NCBI GenBank assembly: GCA_039621445.1
Contig: CP154954.1
Coordinates: 16,572,140-16,636,139 of the forward strand
Length of the DNA: 64,000 nucleotides
Source of the DNA: Euglena gracilis
Lineage: Eukaryota > Euglenida > Euglenophyceae > Euglenales
Reading direction: 5' to 3'
The notes below the pieces were generated by a model, which worked only from the letters and a program-made list of their open reading frames with translations, made no database searches and had not been told where the DNA came from. Position numbers and translations under genes: made by a program. Positions 10,059 through 21,690 of the stretch are shown here, piece by piece. Numbering within the stretch: position 1 is the stretch's first letter; every line of letters starts with the position of its first letter.

Positions 10059-12182
10059 TGTCCATAAACATTGCCTTCTGTGCCCGGCAGTGTGGGGCCT
10101 GGCGTTGCTCACCAGACGTTGGGACAGGTCCCTGGGCTTGCCCTCAGTCCCCCTAACCCCCCCCCACCTGGGTGGTTCCCGCTGTACCGCTCCTCGCACT
10201 TCAAGCACCCAGGGATCACAACTCTGTGACACGCCGTTTTTTCCAACTTTTCACAACGTGTGTGTAGAGTCCACCCTCTGGATGCCTCAACAGGCAACCT
10301 TTCAGACACACATCGCAGAGCCCAAAAAAAGCAACAAAAAGGGCCACGTCACTCCCGGACTGTGTAGCACCATCCGGGGGAACACTGTCAAGGCTTCAAA
10401 AACGGGGACTCGCAATGGGGGTTTTGGCCCCTTTTGGGAAAATTCACGTGTCCCGGCGGTCAAACCCAGGGGTTTGGACCTTTTTCAAAATGGTGAACTG
10501 GCTGAAAAACACCAAAATTGGGCCTGTTCCCCAGGTTCCAACATCGGAAAATGATGCACACGCCACCGTGGTCTCCGCGGAACCAGAGGGTCAAAAGGGT
10601 GGGTTCTACCGCCAGGTCTCAAAGAAATCGAAAATTTGCGCGAAAATGCAAGCTAAAATCAAAACCTTAAGTGCGAGTTAGGCCGACTAAGAGCCAGGCA
10701 TCGAACTTTGAAAAAATAGCATTCTGAGGATTTTGGCCGTTATACCTCTAAATTTTGGCTGGAAAACCCCAAACCAGCCTTCTGCTGGGATTTTGGGTGG
10801 CCGGTTCCCGCTGGATGGACAAAAGCATGCCATTCGCCCTCTTTGATCTAACCAGTCTTCTCAGACTGGAAAAAAAAATTCCCAGAGGTCTCTTCCCAGT
10901 CTCTTCCCAGAGGGTCACGCAAATCCTCTGACCTGCAGCCTTGAGTAGTGGTCGCAGGGATCCACTGGTTTGGCACTGTTGGGCGACCGTGCTGATTTGT
11001 TTTGAGTTGTGTGACCCATCAAAAACCTAAATGAAATGAATCAGAGGATTGTTGAGGGACCCGGGGGTCAATAAAAAAGGTGCTGGATAAACCGGAAACC
11101 AAAGAATGCCCCAAATCAGAAGCGACCAGGCAGCTCTCCCCAACCGCTCCCACACGAGAACCCACTTCTGGCTTTGGCGGAGGCAGCCGCCACAAAAAAA
11201 AAAAGACAAACAGACAAAAAGTCAACAAATAAAAGCTCTGCTTTGAAAGAGCTTCTGCTGCCATTGACGCGAAGGGGGTTGAACCAAACACGAACAATTC
11301 AAAAACCTTCCCCTCTATCCCCCCCCAACTTTAAAAACCCACCCCCCTTTTAACCTCCCCCCCCTGGGCCGACCAACCAAGATAGTGTGTAGTGGTAGGG
11401 TGGAGGCAGACTCAACGGGTTCCAAAAAAAAACCCTCAGATATTTTCTTCCTTGACGATATCTCACTTTCATTTCATTTCTTTGTGCTCCTTGTGCGCTT
11501 CCATCGAACTATTTTCTCAGGAAAAAGAGAACAGAACCTTTTCTGGCTTGATTTGGTGAGATGTTGTTCATCTTTGGCTCCAAAATCTTGCAAGAACATG
11601 AACCCCTATGCATTTTGATTTGGTGTCCTTTTTGGTGCGAATGACCTTTCCTGCGTATCTTTCTTCATACAGGGGGGATTTCAAAAATTTACCATCATGT
11701 TATATTGGCTGGAAAGCTAAAAAAGAAAAAAATGGATGTGTTGCGCCAGAAAAAGCAAGTGAAGATGGTTTTGGACCCCCCAAAATGACCCCGAATTTTT
11801 CGGCAAATTTGGTCAAAATGACATTTATGATAATGGTCGGTCTCAAAAAATTGCCAAAAAATCAGTTTTTGGGGTTTGCCGCCGAAAAAATTGTCCCTGG
11901 CGGCTTTCATTTTTCTTCCCCGGAGGGGTTATAACCCATGGGACTGGGGGGGCGGGAGGGCTTCCCCTTCGGCGACCCATTCTGTGAGTTGATTTGGGGT
12001 CGAAAATTTGGGCTTTGCACCAAAAATAGAAGAAAAAAACCTCCTTCCAGCCCCGGGCACCAATTTATAATAAAAAAAGAGCCTCTGGTAACTGTGTGCA
12101 TTCTGTACGTACATCTGCTGCAGGGCATTGAAACCAATTGACTGCCATTGACTGCCATTGAAACTGATCAACATCTGCCAAA
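10059..12182. other. About 2.1 kb without a recognisable gene
   Basis: Mixed composition, partly A-rich. A local CTCTTCCCAG duplication lies near 10895-10912 and C-runs near 11320-11365. Open frames are short, overlap on both strands and carry no domain I recognise. Confidence 0.45.
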
Positions 12183-12222
12183 CATGCGATCAATGACCAA
12201 GGAGGGGGTCATTGATCGCATG
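12183..12222. repeat. Perfect 16-bp hairpin
   Basis: CATGCGATCAATGACC (12183-12198) and its exact reverse complement (12207-12222) flank the 8-base loop AAGGAGGG. No T-run follows, so there is no reason to call it a terminator. Confidence 0.85.
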
Positions 12223-12658
12223 TGAGCGATGGAGACCATACGTGGACACTGTAAGTGTGGGGTTCATAACCATGGGAGGGTTGCAATTCAACATGGACTC
12301 TCAACAAATGCAACAGAACAAAAAGCGAATAAAACAAATAAGCTTCAAAAAAACACAAGGAATGGGAATTTGACAGGTATGAGTGCCAAAAAAATTTGTG
12401 CTCTGACTTCGACAAATACAATTGCTGGTCAAAAGAAATTCAAAAATGAATGAAAAGCAATTGGCAAAAAAACAAAATAAAGTAAAATAAAAAAATAAAT
12501 TAAATAAAATAAATAAATTAAAAGAAAACAAAGCACAAAATTTCCTTCGTCGAATCCATTTTTGCAGAATAAGGAAATCGTTTAAACATACTAAATCTTT
12601 GTGATCGTTGCAAACAAAAGAAACTCAAATGGAGTTGGAACTCATCCATCCATCCCTT
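12223..12658. other. No gene seen; AT-rich
   Basis: AT-rich DNA with AAATAAAT runs at 12475-12525 and no coding signal. Confidence 0.4.
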
Positions 12659-12850
12659 TATGGGCGCTTGGCACGGGCTACGATTGAAGGTACGGCCCCG
12701 AGGGCAATTTGGGGGGGAAATCGAATGTTAAGAATTTAGGCCATGACAAAATAAGCCAAAAAAAGCCTAATGGGGGGGCCAAGATTGCACGTTAAGGCCG
12801 AAGGTCAACTTTTGGGCCAAGTTTGCATGTAGGGAATATGGAGCCAAGAG
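12659..12850 (+). mobile_element. R1 family copy 2
   Basis: TGGGCGCTTGGC at the left, ATGTTAAGAATTTAGGCCAT, a GGGGGGCCAAGATTGCACG core, AAGTTTGCATGTAGGG, then GAGCCAAGAGTG. The right terminal inverted repeat is eroded. Confidence 0.5.
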
Positions 12851-14149
12851 TGTGGGGGGGACCCAAAGCTATAGAAACTGACCGCAAAAGGCCACAGACA
12901 CTCCAACAACTCCCCAAATAGCTTTTTCAGCACCTTTGGCTTTTCACTTCGGCACCTTTTGCAATCTTGCATCACCGCCTTCAAAAAAAAGAGCGTCTTA
13001 AAAAAGCGCCTTCAAAAAAAGGCGGTCTCAAATGGGCCGAGTGGACCAGAACACTGCTTGCCTGCTTTTTTAAGAACGGGGGGGTGGTCTAGAACCCCCC
13101 CCCCCGGGTCACCAAACTGGAAAAAAAATCTCTGATCCAGAGGCGATGTACAGAGGGAAGGGGAGGGGCCGCAGCAACCACAGGCGGTGAAGTGGTCTGG
13201 GGTAGGGCTGCAGATGTGGGAGGTCCAGGATGCTGAAATGGAGCTGAAAGCGCAGGGCCTCCCAAGCATGAAATGAGCGCAGGGGACAGACTGCATGTCA
13301 CTTATCCTTAATGCATTGTCGGTAAACAAAGCAATAATTGTCGGAATTATGCGGGGGGGGGGGGATGATTTGGATTATGCGGCAATTATACGGATTGTGC
13401 GGGTGAGAAATGCGGCGTAAAATCCTTTTGGCCGTTGTTTGGTCGCTTCTATTCAATTTTCTAAACAGTTTGTCAACTTTTTTGTTGCTTCAGGCAGATT
13501 TTTGGTTACTTTTGACCCTCCGGTGCCCGCATCTGTGCTCCAGTTGCTACATCCAGTAGCCGCACAGCCACATCTGCTACTAAAACTGCTGGAGGGTGTT
13601 TGAAAAATACCTTTGACATCTGTGCACGGTAGGAAATCTGAAACTTTAGCCTAAAGTGCTGGCCAAAAAAATACCGTGGCCCAGAAAGGCCCAAAGATTA
13701 AAACCTGGTCCAATGCGCCCCATCAAAGTAAGCTAGCTGAACATCCTAAAAGGTCGACCTCCCCACAAAAAATGAAACCCCTAGAGATGGGGAAAAAAAC
13801 ACAAAAAATAGACCTCGCCTGAGTCTGCATTTTTGGGGGTTTTTTGTTTAAAAAATTGTTGAAATTGTTGAAATTGTTGGCAGGGAGCCTTCTTTGCAGG
13901 AGGTCTGACTGGTTTGGGGGTGGCACTCTCACGGCTTACGAACAAAATTTATCCCCTTCCCAGGACCCCGAAGTGCTGGTGTGAACAGCAAGTATTCAAA
14001 AAAGCACATCCAAAAAATGAGATTAGATTTGAGCAACCAATCGAAACAGTGGCCCTGGGTCTTATTTTGCGGAGGGATTATTATTTTTATTTTGCCTGCC
14101 AATTCTTTTCAGAATTCTGCACAATCCTGTTTTAGACTGATTTGGGCCA

Positions 14150-14150
<1 letters not shown>
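12851..14150. other. About 1.3 kb without a recognisable gene
   Basis: C-run and G-run tracts lie at 13077-13108 and 13351-13364, with ATTATGCGG-type short repeats at 13345-13400. A triplicated TTGTTGAAA lies near 13856-13880. No coding domain was seen. Confidence 0.4.
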
Positions 14151-14221
<71 letters not shown>

Positions 14222-14240
14222 AGATATATATATATGCATT
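14151..14240. repeat. (TA)n microsatellite
   Basis: About 85 bp of TA dinucleotide with one interruption (ATTA at 14195). Confidence 0.97.
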
Positions 14241-14599
14241 GTATATATGTATATGCATTGTGCGAAAAAAAGAGGATTATGCCTCCCACCCTGCCTTGAT
14301 GCTTCAATTACCCCTCCCGAACACATCTCGGGGGCATAACCTCCCTTAAAAGAAGTAAGGGTCGCTGCAAGCGCAGCGTCCACTTAAAAATGCACCCCCC
14401 CCCCACAATCGGTCCACCACGAGCACAGCCGTTCTTTTATTTGTGGGTGGGTCAGGAATGGGACATCAATGCAAATTGCGGAGAATGTGCAAGCACGATG
14501 CATTCTGTGAGGACGCTTTCTCCCATTATTCTCCTCCTGGCTGGATAAAAACACACACAATAAATTGGCTGAAACTGTCACACAACCGGATTGAATGTT

Positions 14600-14760
14600 C
14601 CTCCACGATTGACGGTAAAGCTGGGGTTGCCAACTTTAGGGGACCAAATTGCATATTAAGAATTTCAGCAAGCCAGCACAAAATTCAAAATTGGCCAAGA
14701 ACATTAAAGGGGGGCAAGATCGCAAGTTAAGGCTAAAGGGCACACAAAGAGGAGGTCCGA
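14600..14760 (+). mobile_element. R1 family copy 3
   Basis: GTTGCCAACTTTAGGGGACC, AATTGCATATTAAGAATTTC, CAAGCCAGCACAAAATTC, then GGGGGCAAGATCGCAAGTTA and AGGCTAAAG. Both outer ends are degenerate. Confidence 0.5.
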
Positions 14761-15240
14761 GTTAGGAAAGATGGACCATAAAACGAAATGAGAAACCTCT
14801 CTTTTTCCCCTTCAAAAAGCAAAAAAAAAAAAATCAAAACCCCAAACACTCATTTTATTTTGAGAAAAGACGATATGTTTAATGGAACTTTTATTCTATT
14901 GCCGAGCTGTAAAAATGGAAACTTAACTAACCTTGAAACCTTTGATGCGGTTTGAATGCTCCAGGAATGTCGCTTTGACACGGGGGCGGGGGTGTCAACA
15001 GAATGGTAACAATGAAAACAGCAAATAACCAGGAAAGGGGTGAGTGTCAACAACATGGCGTGGACGGGGTAAAGTGGATAACTTCCAAAATTTCCACAAC
15101 TGGGGATGAAAATCATGAAGTGGGTCCCGAGGGAAGATTCGAGCTCAGTACGACCTTTATCAGTCAGGAAAGCAGTTTTCTAGCAGGAGCCCCTTGCTTG
15201 CGAACAATTTCCCAGCTGGCAACCCGGGGACAGATGGGTT
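14761..15240. other. No gene seen
   Basis: Mixed composition with a pure A run at 14820-14833. Nothing is recognisable. Confidence 0.4.
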
Positions 15241-15355
15241 TGCGAGAGTGGGTGGGTGGGCCACTCAGCCGACCCAGGGGGGTGGGGGTGGGGGTGGGGG
15301 TGCACCGTGGGCCAGTCTGTCCCGGCCAAGCACCTCTGGTCAGCCGTGCCTTTGG

Positions 15356-15402
15356 GCCCAGCATCGCCCAGCATCGCCCAGCATCGCCCAGCATCGCCTT
15401 TG
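15356..15402 (+). repeat. CAGCATCGCC 10-bp tandem
   Basis: Four to five copies of CAGCATCGCC. A second array of the same unit lies at 16619-16670. The two are bracketed by an inverted 13-mer (15326-15338, CCAAGCACCTCTG, against 16671-16683), as if a 1.35-kb segment is flanked by inverted ends. Confidence 0.85.
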
Positions 15403-15439
15403 GAGCCCTTGAAGGTGTACCTATAATGCCTGCTGCTTT

Positions 15440-15962
15440 TGCCGCTCTAGCCCACTTTTGGTTACTTTTCGCCGTCTTTGGTTGCTTTTTGACCACTTTG
15501 ACCACTTTTTGACTGCTTTTTGCCCACATTGACCACTTTTGACTGCTTTTTGACCACTGTTGCCCACATCTGCTGCCTTTTGACCAATTTTGACTGCTTC
15601 TTGACCACTTTTGCTGCTTTTTGCCCACCTTTGCCCATTTCCAACCACCTTTGCAGCTTTTTGATCACTTTTGCTGCTTTTTGACCACTTTTGGCCCCTT
15701 TTGCCTGCTTTTTGACCACTTTTGACAACTTTTGTTGCTTTTCGACCACTTTTGCCCACGTTTGCTACTTTTTGCCCACTTTTGGCCATTGTTGCTGCTT
15801 TTTTTATCACTTTCACTTTTTTGTTGCCCACTTTTGCTGCTTTTTGACCACTTTTGCCCACTTTTGCCCACTTTTTTACCACTTTTGTTGCTTTCTGACC
15901 ACTCTTACCCACTTTTGCCTGTTTTTTTGACCACTTTTTTGCTTTCTGATTTGCTGCTTTTT
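15440..15962 (+). repeat. TTTTGACCACTTTTGCTGC minisatellite; Lys-rich frame on minus strand
   Basis: About 520 bp of degenerate tandem built from TTTTTGACCACTTTTG and TTTGCCCACTTTTGCTGC. The minus strand 16047-15421 is open for 208 codons and reads as Lys-Ser-Gly-Gln-Lys repeats resembling histone H1 tails. A second minus frame is also open, as expected when a repeat simply lacks stop triplets. I regard it as non-coding. Confidence 0.85.
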
Positions 15963-16039
15963 GCTGGAGGATGTGGTGCAGGCCTGTGAGATGGCAACAT
16001 CGAGTGCAAGTTTCAAGCCTCTTGCCGGTCAGACAAACA

Positions 16040-16258
16040 AAGTCCAAACATCTGCATCTTGTCCAGTATCTGCATCTTGTCCAGCAACTGCATCTTGTCC
16101 AGCATCTGCTTCTTGTCCAGCAACTGCATCTTGTCCACCATCTGCATGTTGTCCAGTGTCTGCATCCAGTTCATCTTGTCCAGCATCGGCATCTTGTCCA
16201 GTATCTGCATCGTGTTCAGCATCTGCATCTTGTCCATTATCTGTCCAGTATTCATCTG
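16040..16258 (+). repeat. 18-bp minisatellite (GCATCTTGTCCAGCAACT type)
   Basis: About 12 copies of a degenerate 18-mer. It is a multiple of three, so three frames stay open: Ser-Ala-Ser-Cys-Pro repeats on plus and Leu-Asp-Lys-Met-Gln repeats on minus. Confidence 0.92.
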
Positions 16259-16618
16259 TTGGCTCCTGACCAAGCCAAGATAACCACAAAAGCCCAAAAA
16301 TGACCACAAAAATCCTAAAATTGACCACAAAAAGCCCCAAAAAGCAACTAAAATAACCAAAAATTGCCCAAAAACACCAACAATGTCCACAAAAGATTGT
16401 GAGAAATGACCCAAAATCACCAAAAAGGCGCAAAATGGCCAAAAATGGCATAAAATCTGCTCAAAAAGGCCCCAATTAGCCCAATATTTGCCAAATTAGT
16501 GATAAATAGCCCCCAAATTAGCAAAAATTGACCCGTTATGGCCAAAATGGGTGTAAAACTGGAGCTTTGTGGGGAAATTATCCCAAAAATAGTTCAATTC
16601 TCCACAATATACAAAAAA
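16259..16618. other. No gene seen; A-rich degenerate repeats
   Basis: Degenerate AAAATGACCACAAAAAGCCC-type units, probably decayed minisatellite. No coding signal. Confidence 0.5.
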
Positions 16619-16670
16619 TGCCAGCATCGCCCAGCATCGCCCTGCATCGCCCAGCATCGCCCAGCATCAT
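16619..16670 (+). repeat. CAGCATCGCC 10-bp tandem, second array
   Basis: Five copies of CAGCATCGCC or CTGCATCGCC, the same unit as at 15356-15402. Confidence 0.85.
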
Positions 16671-16823
16671 CAGAGGTGCTTGGTCCCGGCCGAAGGCCAG
16701 GCCAGAATTATTTTAAAAGACTTCCCGCCGATGTTGTGCGGGTGTGTTGGTGGGAGGGTGGACCCCCTCCCCGACTGCCAGGGTGGGTGAGCAATTTTTT
16801 GTGGAACCGCCCTCCCTTCTGGG

Positions 16824-16841
16824 GGTTAGGGTTAGGGTTAG
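16824..16841 (+). repeat. Interstitial telomere-like TTAGGG tract
   Basis: Three consecutive GGTTAG units. Related degenerate tracts lie at 46957-46970, 54343-54420 and 63905-63930 (TTAGGG/TTTAGGG). On the other strand there are CCCAAA/CCCTAA-like tracts at 22785-22812, 30050-30105, 48450-48500, 58617-58642 and 60143-60158. Confidence 0.6.
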
Positions 16842-16916
16842 TGTAGCCATCGTGGGGTGAACGTTAATACCCCCCCCCCGGAGGTGGTACTAAAGTTCTC
16901 ACCTGCCACATGTATG

Positions 16917-16919
16917 CAT

Positions 16920-17016
<97 letters not shown>

Positions 17017-17095
17017 CATACATATACATATACATATACATATACATGTACATGTACATGTACATGTACATGTACATGTACATGTACATATACAA

Positions 17096-17160
<65 letters not shown>

Positions 17161-17167
17161 CATACAT
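16917..17167 (+). repeat. (ACATAT)n hexanucleotide array with internal (ACATGT)n
   Basis: About 250 bp of TACATA hexamer, with a homogeneous TACATG variant block at 17045-17093. The variant in the middle suggests local expansion of a mutated unit. Tyr-Ile and Tyr-Met frames are artefacts. Confidence 0.96.
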
Positions 17168-17884
17168 AAAAGGCCCGAATTCGACCGAAATTCCCCCCGA
17201 ATTTGTCCGCCGTGGTGGCACCACCAGTGGCACCGCGGGCCGGTCAACCACTTTTCTTTTTTTTCCTTTTTCCTTGGCTTAAAGAACAGGGGGGAAAACA
17301 AGAGGAATAAGGAGGGGATGGAAAGTGAAAGAAGTTTACAAAAGAAGGGAAGGGGAAGAAGGAGAATGGGCGGGGAATGGGAGCGGGAGGTTGCCTGCGG
17401 CCAACAACTTTCAAACACATTGCCCCAGCATTTTAATATCTCTCGCCAATTTGTGCACAAGTTTACCGAATTTCTTACGTCCATCCATTTGGCCCCAGCA
17501 AGCGATTTGTCGCCACCCATGGGTGGATAGGACGACGCTTTGGTCTGATGGGATAGCTTGCCGTCCACTACCTTGTGGTGGCCAGTGCTGCTGGTTTGGT
17601 TCGTCCCCATATGCGCGTAACGATTCGTCCAACGATCCATAAACCTCGAATCAAATCAAAAAGACCTCAAACGGCCAAAAAAAAGTTCAGAAATGATCAA
17701 AAGCGGCCAAAGCAGCTAAAAACAGTGTGGCCGAATGTGGCCAAAATGGCTGAAAACGTCAAACAATAGCAAAAAATGCCGACATCGCTTTGCATTGCCC
17801 TGCATCCCAAATTCAAGAACCTCACCTTAGACTCCACAATTACTGCATCGCCCTGCACCATCCCAGCGCCCTGGACTCGATTGA
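17168..17884. other. No gene seen
   Basis: It includes a purine-rich stretch at 17280-17400. Short frames only, no domain. Confidence 0.4.
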
Positions 17885-18050
17885 ACGTTAGGCCAGGGTA
17901 CCAACCATGCGTAAAATAAGCCAAAACGCTAGAAAATTGGGCGCAAAGTTGCAAATTAAGGCTGAAGTTTAGGGAGGTCAAGTTTGCATGTAAGGAGGAG
18001 GGGGGGGCCAAGCGCCCGGGGGGGGGGGCAAGCGCCTGGGGGGGGTACCA
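17885..18050 (+). mobile_element. R1 family copy 4
   Basis: AACCATGCGTAAAATAAGCC, a GCGCAAAGTTGCAAATTAAG core, AGGTCAAGTTTGCATGTAAG, then two CAAGCGCC ends separated by G-runs. Confidence 0.55.
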
Positions 18051-19267
18051 ACCCCCAAAGATTTCCAGCCAAGCCATGCAAGGAACCTGTGGATCGAGTC
18101 TGGGCCCGCAGACGCGAGAGCCAAAGCTATTACACACGCAACGCAGAGGACAAGCGACACGCGACTCGCAAAGCTTGCAGAGCTCCCGAGCTATGGAACT
18201 TGGAAGCGTTATAGCTTCCAAGGAGCTCTAAAAACAAGAGCGCAAAGAATTGGGGCTGTTGATTCATCAGATGGGAACGCCACCAGAATGGTCCCGGGGC
18301 TTGGCCCACGCCTGCAGGACACAGGCCGCAAATGTGTCACCGTGGGGGAAGGGCAGGGTAAAAAATGAGCGGGGACAGGGGGGGGTAGGACCCCCTGGAG
18401 GGCGTGTGGGTCGGACCCCCCCTCCCCCCGTGCAAAAAAATATCTTTACAGCTCTTTGCACCGGAAAAAAAATGGGCCTTGAAAAGGCCAAAAAAAAAAC
18501 GCATTTTTGAAAAATTGGTCAAAACATACGGCGAAAATTTCATTTTCACGGCGAGAAGCGCTGGAAAATTGTTCTTGGTTCCTGGGGAGGGATTTTAGCA
18601 TGAGCCACTTGTGCAGGATCACTGGAGATTTTGGACAAAATAATACTTCTTGCCTGTCCCACTAGTTCCTGTAGGACGTCCCACTACTTATACCCCCACT
18701 TAAGGAAGCACATTTCACAGTGATTCTGAAAATGCACCCGAAATTTCTGGGTTTATCCCAACCCCCCAACCCACACAGTCCTCCCACTAAGGCCAGTGGG
18801 GGTGCCAATTTTTCCAGTATATGACATTTGTGGTCCAAGATTGGGGGTGTTTGTTGGGAAACAGTTTTGTTGGGCAAACGGTGCCACTATCGGTCATCTG
18901 GCCTCCCCCTGGGGGGTGTAGAGCCCAAAAAACCGATCAGTTAATCTGTAATCACCCCTGGTGGCGGGGGGTAATGGGGAAAACAGTGAGGAATGGTATG
19001 GCTTTGTTGGCATCAAGGTTGACTTCAGGATCAAGCAGTTTCCGTGACATGGTTTTTAAACCATCCACGACTTCTTCTTCGCAGCCACCGTGAAAGCCCT
19101 GAGACCTGCAAGGAAAATTGAGCCTGGGGATGGCGTTGCTTGCAGGCTGTTGTCCTTTTGAAACCACCGTTGGATTGCTTCGGCACTGGATTTCTGCTAG
19201 TTGAGACACCCACCCAATATCTTTGAAGAAAATGTGCCGAATGCACAGTACCCCCCCCCCCCGGGCG
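18051..19267. other. About 1.2 kb without a recognisable gene
   Basis: Several G-run and C-run tracts (18376-18430, 19249-19262). Short open frames without domains. Confidence 0.4.
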
Positions 19268-19450
19268 TTTGGCCACACTCCTCCTTACATGCAAACTTCG
19301 CCCCTGTAGAGATGGCCTTTGGACTTTTGCACATGGCCGCCAAAATTCTTCAGATGCAAACTTAGTCCCCTTAAGGTTGGCCCCCTGGCCTTACCTTCAT
19401 GGCCTGGGCCAAGCACCCGGGCGGGGGACAGCAAGAAGCAAAATTTGGCT
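19268..19450 (-). mobile_element. R1 family copy 5, reverse orientation
   Basis: On the minus strand it reads GGTGCTTGGCCC, TAAGTTTGCAT, GAAGAATTTTGGCGGCCATG, then AAGTTTGCATGTAAGGAGGA. Confidence 0.5.
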
Positions 19451-19539
19451 AGACTGACCGATGGTCCTGTCAGCCATTTCATGCAAAGTTTGCGTTAATG
19501 TGGTCTCGATGCTGCCAAAGCCGCAAAACCATCAAGTGT

Positions 19540-19573
19540 GTACGCGCGCGCGCGCGCGTGTGTGTGTGTGTGT
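19540..19573 (+). repeat. (CG)n(TG)n tract
   Basis: Alternating CG then TG dinucleotides, a purine-pyrimidine alternation able to form Z-DNA. Similar CA/CG mixes lie at 19898-19955 and 20908-20950. Confidence 0.9.
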
Positions 19574-19897
19574 CATGAATTTCACCGTTTTTGAATTTTT
19601 GATAGACAGGAACCTTTGAAGTCTTGAAGTCGTTCAAACATTGAACTTGTGTTCGGCTCCTGTGGATCTGGAAAAAAAACAGCCTTTTTGCAAGTCGCTG
19701 TAAAAATATGTGTGGTGTCGTTGCCAGGGAAACGGTGCCCCAGATCAGCCAGAGGGCAGCTGGCGGCAAACGTGTATACCAAACAGGCGAGGGCAAGGCT
19801 CCCCGTTCAACCGGTGCGACATGCGCAATGTGAAAAGGCCTTTCGCTGGTGCAACCAGGGGCTCAGTTGAGGCTGAGTTGGTACAAATGATCGCACA

Positions 19898-19955
19898 CGC
19901 GCGCACGCACACACACACACACACACACACATGCACACGCACACACACACACACA
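19898..19955 (+). repeat. (CA)n microsatellite
   Basis: Interrupted CA/CG dinucleotides. Confidence 0.9.
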
Positions 19956-21299
19956 TACATATCAGCCATAAATCACCCTGGTAGTTACCTTCAAGGTAAG
20001 GGAATGGTGGCGGGGAGGGGGCAAAATCTACAACAAGGTCTTCACGGTTTCTACCATTTTTGGAACTGGAACATGTATTTTTTCAAAAAAATGCCAAAAT
20101 AAGGGGAAATGCAAGCTTTGGGGGTGAAGAGAAAAGGCAAACTGCATAATTTATATCATTGACAGAATCAGGTAGTGGCAACTAGGCATCTTTTCAGAAA
20201 GCTTCACCCCGGAGTTCTTTCCCATTAGCATTACCCAAATACTCGCACGGGGGGCACGGGGGGTCGAAAATGAACCCCCCTTGCCTGACCATGGCGTGCC
20301 CGATAATGGCCATTCACAAGGGAGCATTGACTGTAATGGCAATTTTCTCAAACCAAACCAAACCTTTCTTTCCCAAACCAAAGCCCCCAGGGGGGTTTCC
20401 TGTCATGGCACGCCATAGCCCAACGCACCCCCCTCCCCAAGGGTTGTTAACGAAAACCTAATGGACCAAAAAAAAGACGACAAAGGCCAAAAATAGCCAA
20501 AAATGTACAAAACGGCCAAAAGTGGCGAAAATGGCTTAAAATATCGAACGTTGACAGAAGAAAACTTCCGCTCATCGCCCTGCCGCCTGCAACAGAACCC
20601 AAGCTTTGGCCCAAGCTTGGGAGATGCAGCATCGTCAAACGTGCTTGGTCGGCAGGGAGTCGCATCCAGAGGGGAGATATACCTGTGCCAAAGATCCAGC
20701 TGAACAATCATCTCTGAGGTTATGACAGTCCCCTTTCTGTCAAAAAATTTCAAGTCTGGACGATTGATGGGTGGGTATCCTCCTTTCCATCACTCTTAAG
20801 CTTTTCAGAAAGCCAGAAGATCTGCCACCACAGAGTGTGGGCCGAGAGGTGCCTTGGGCTGGTCATTCCGGTGCGGTGGAACAGCTACACAAAGCCACCT
20901 GGCATCCAGAACACACACGCACGCACGCACGCACGCATGCGCGCGCACACACTGGCACTAGAACGCGCACTGACGGGCTGCACAGGTGTCCGCTGCCCCA
21001 ATCCTGCGCATTATCCATTATTTCTCAAATTATGGGCTATTTATACACGGATTTGCTTATTTGAAATTTACTGGTTTTTTTTATTCAGCTTGAGTTCTCT
21101 GATGTGAAAAAAAGAGCAGATACGGAAGCATAAACACCTGAATGGCCAAGCCTTCACTTAAGGGCCCCCCAGAGGGTGTGTCGAACTGAATTGACACTAG
21201 CTGGAAAGCCTCGCTGGAAACAAAAATACTTCAGAGTCGCAGCTGGCTGCAAAAAAAATTGTTCCCGGTGGTCGCAACAAAAAAAAAAACAATGACTAC
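19956..21299. other. About 1.3 kb without a recognisable gene
   Basis: It contains an ACGC/GCGC dinucleotide stretch (20908-20950) and otherwise mixed DNA. No domain was recognised. Confidence 0.4.

Positions 21300-21690
<391 letters not shown>

Noticed and set aside
12183-12222. Rho-independent terminator
   Set aside because: A strong hairpin without a following T-run, and no bacterial gene context anywhere in the window.
16838-17640. Tyr-Met and Ile-Cys repeat ORFs
   Set aside because: Translations of the TACATA hexamer array.
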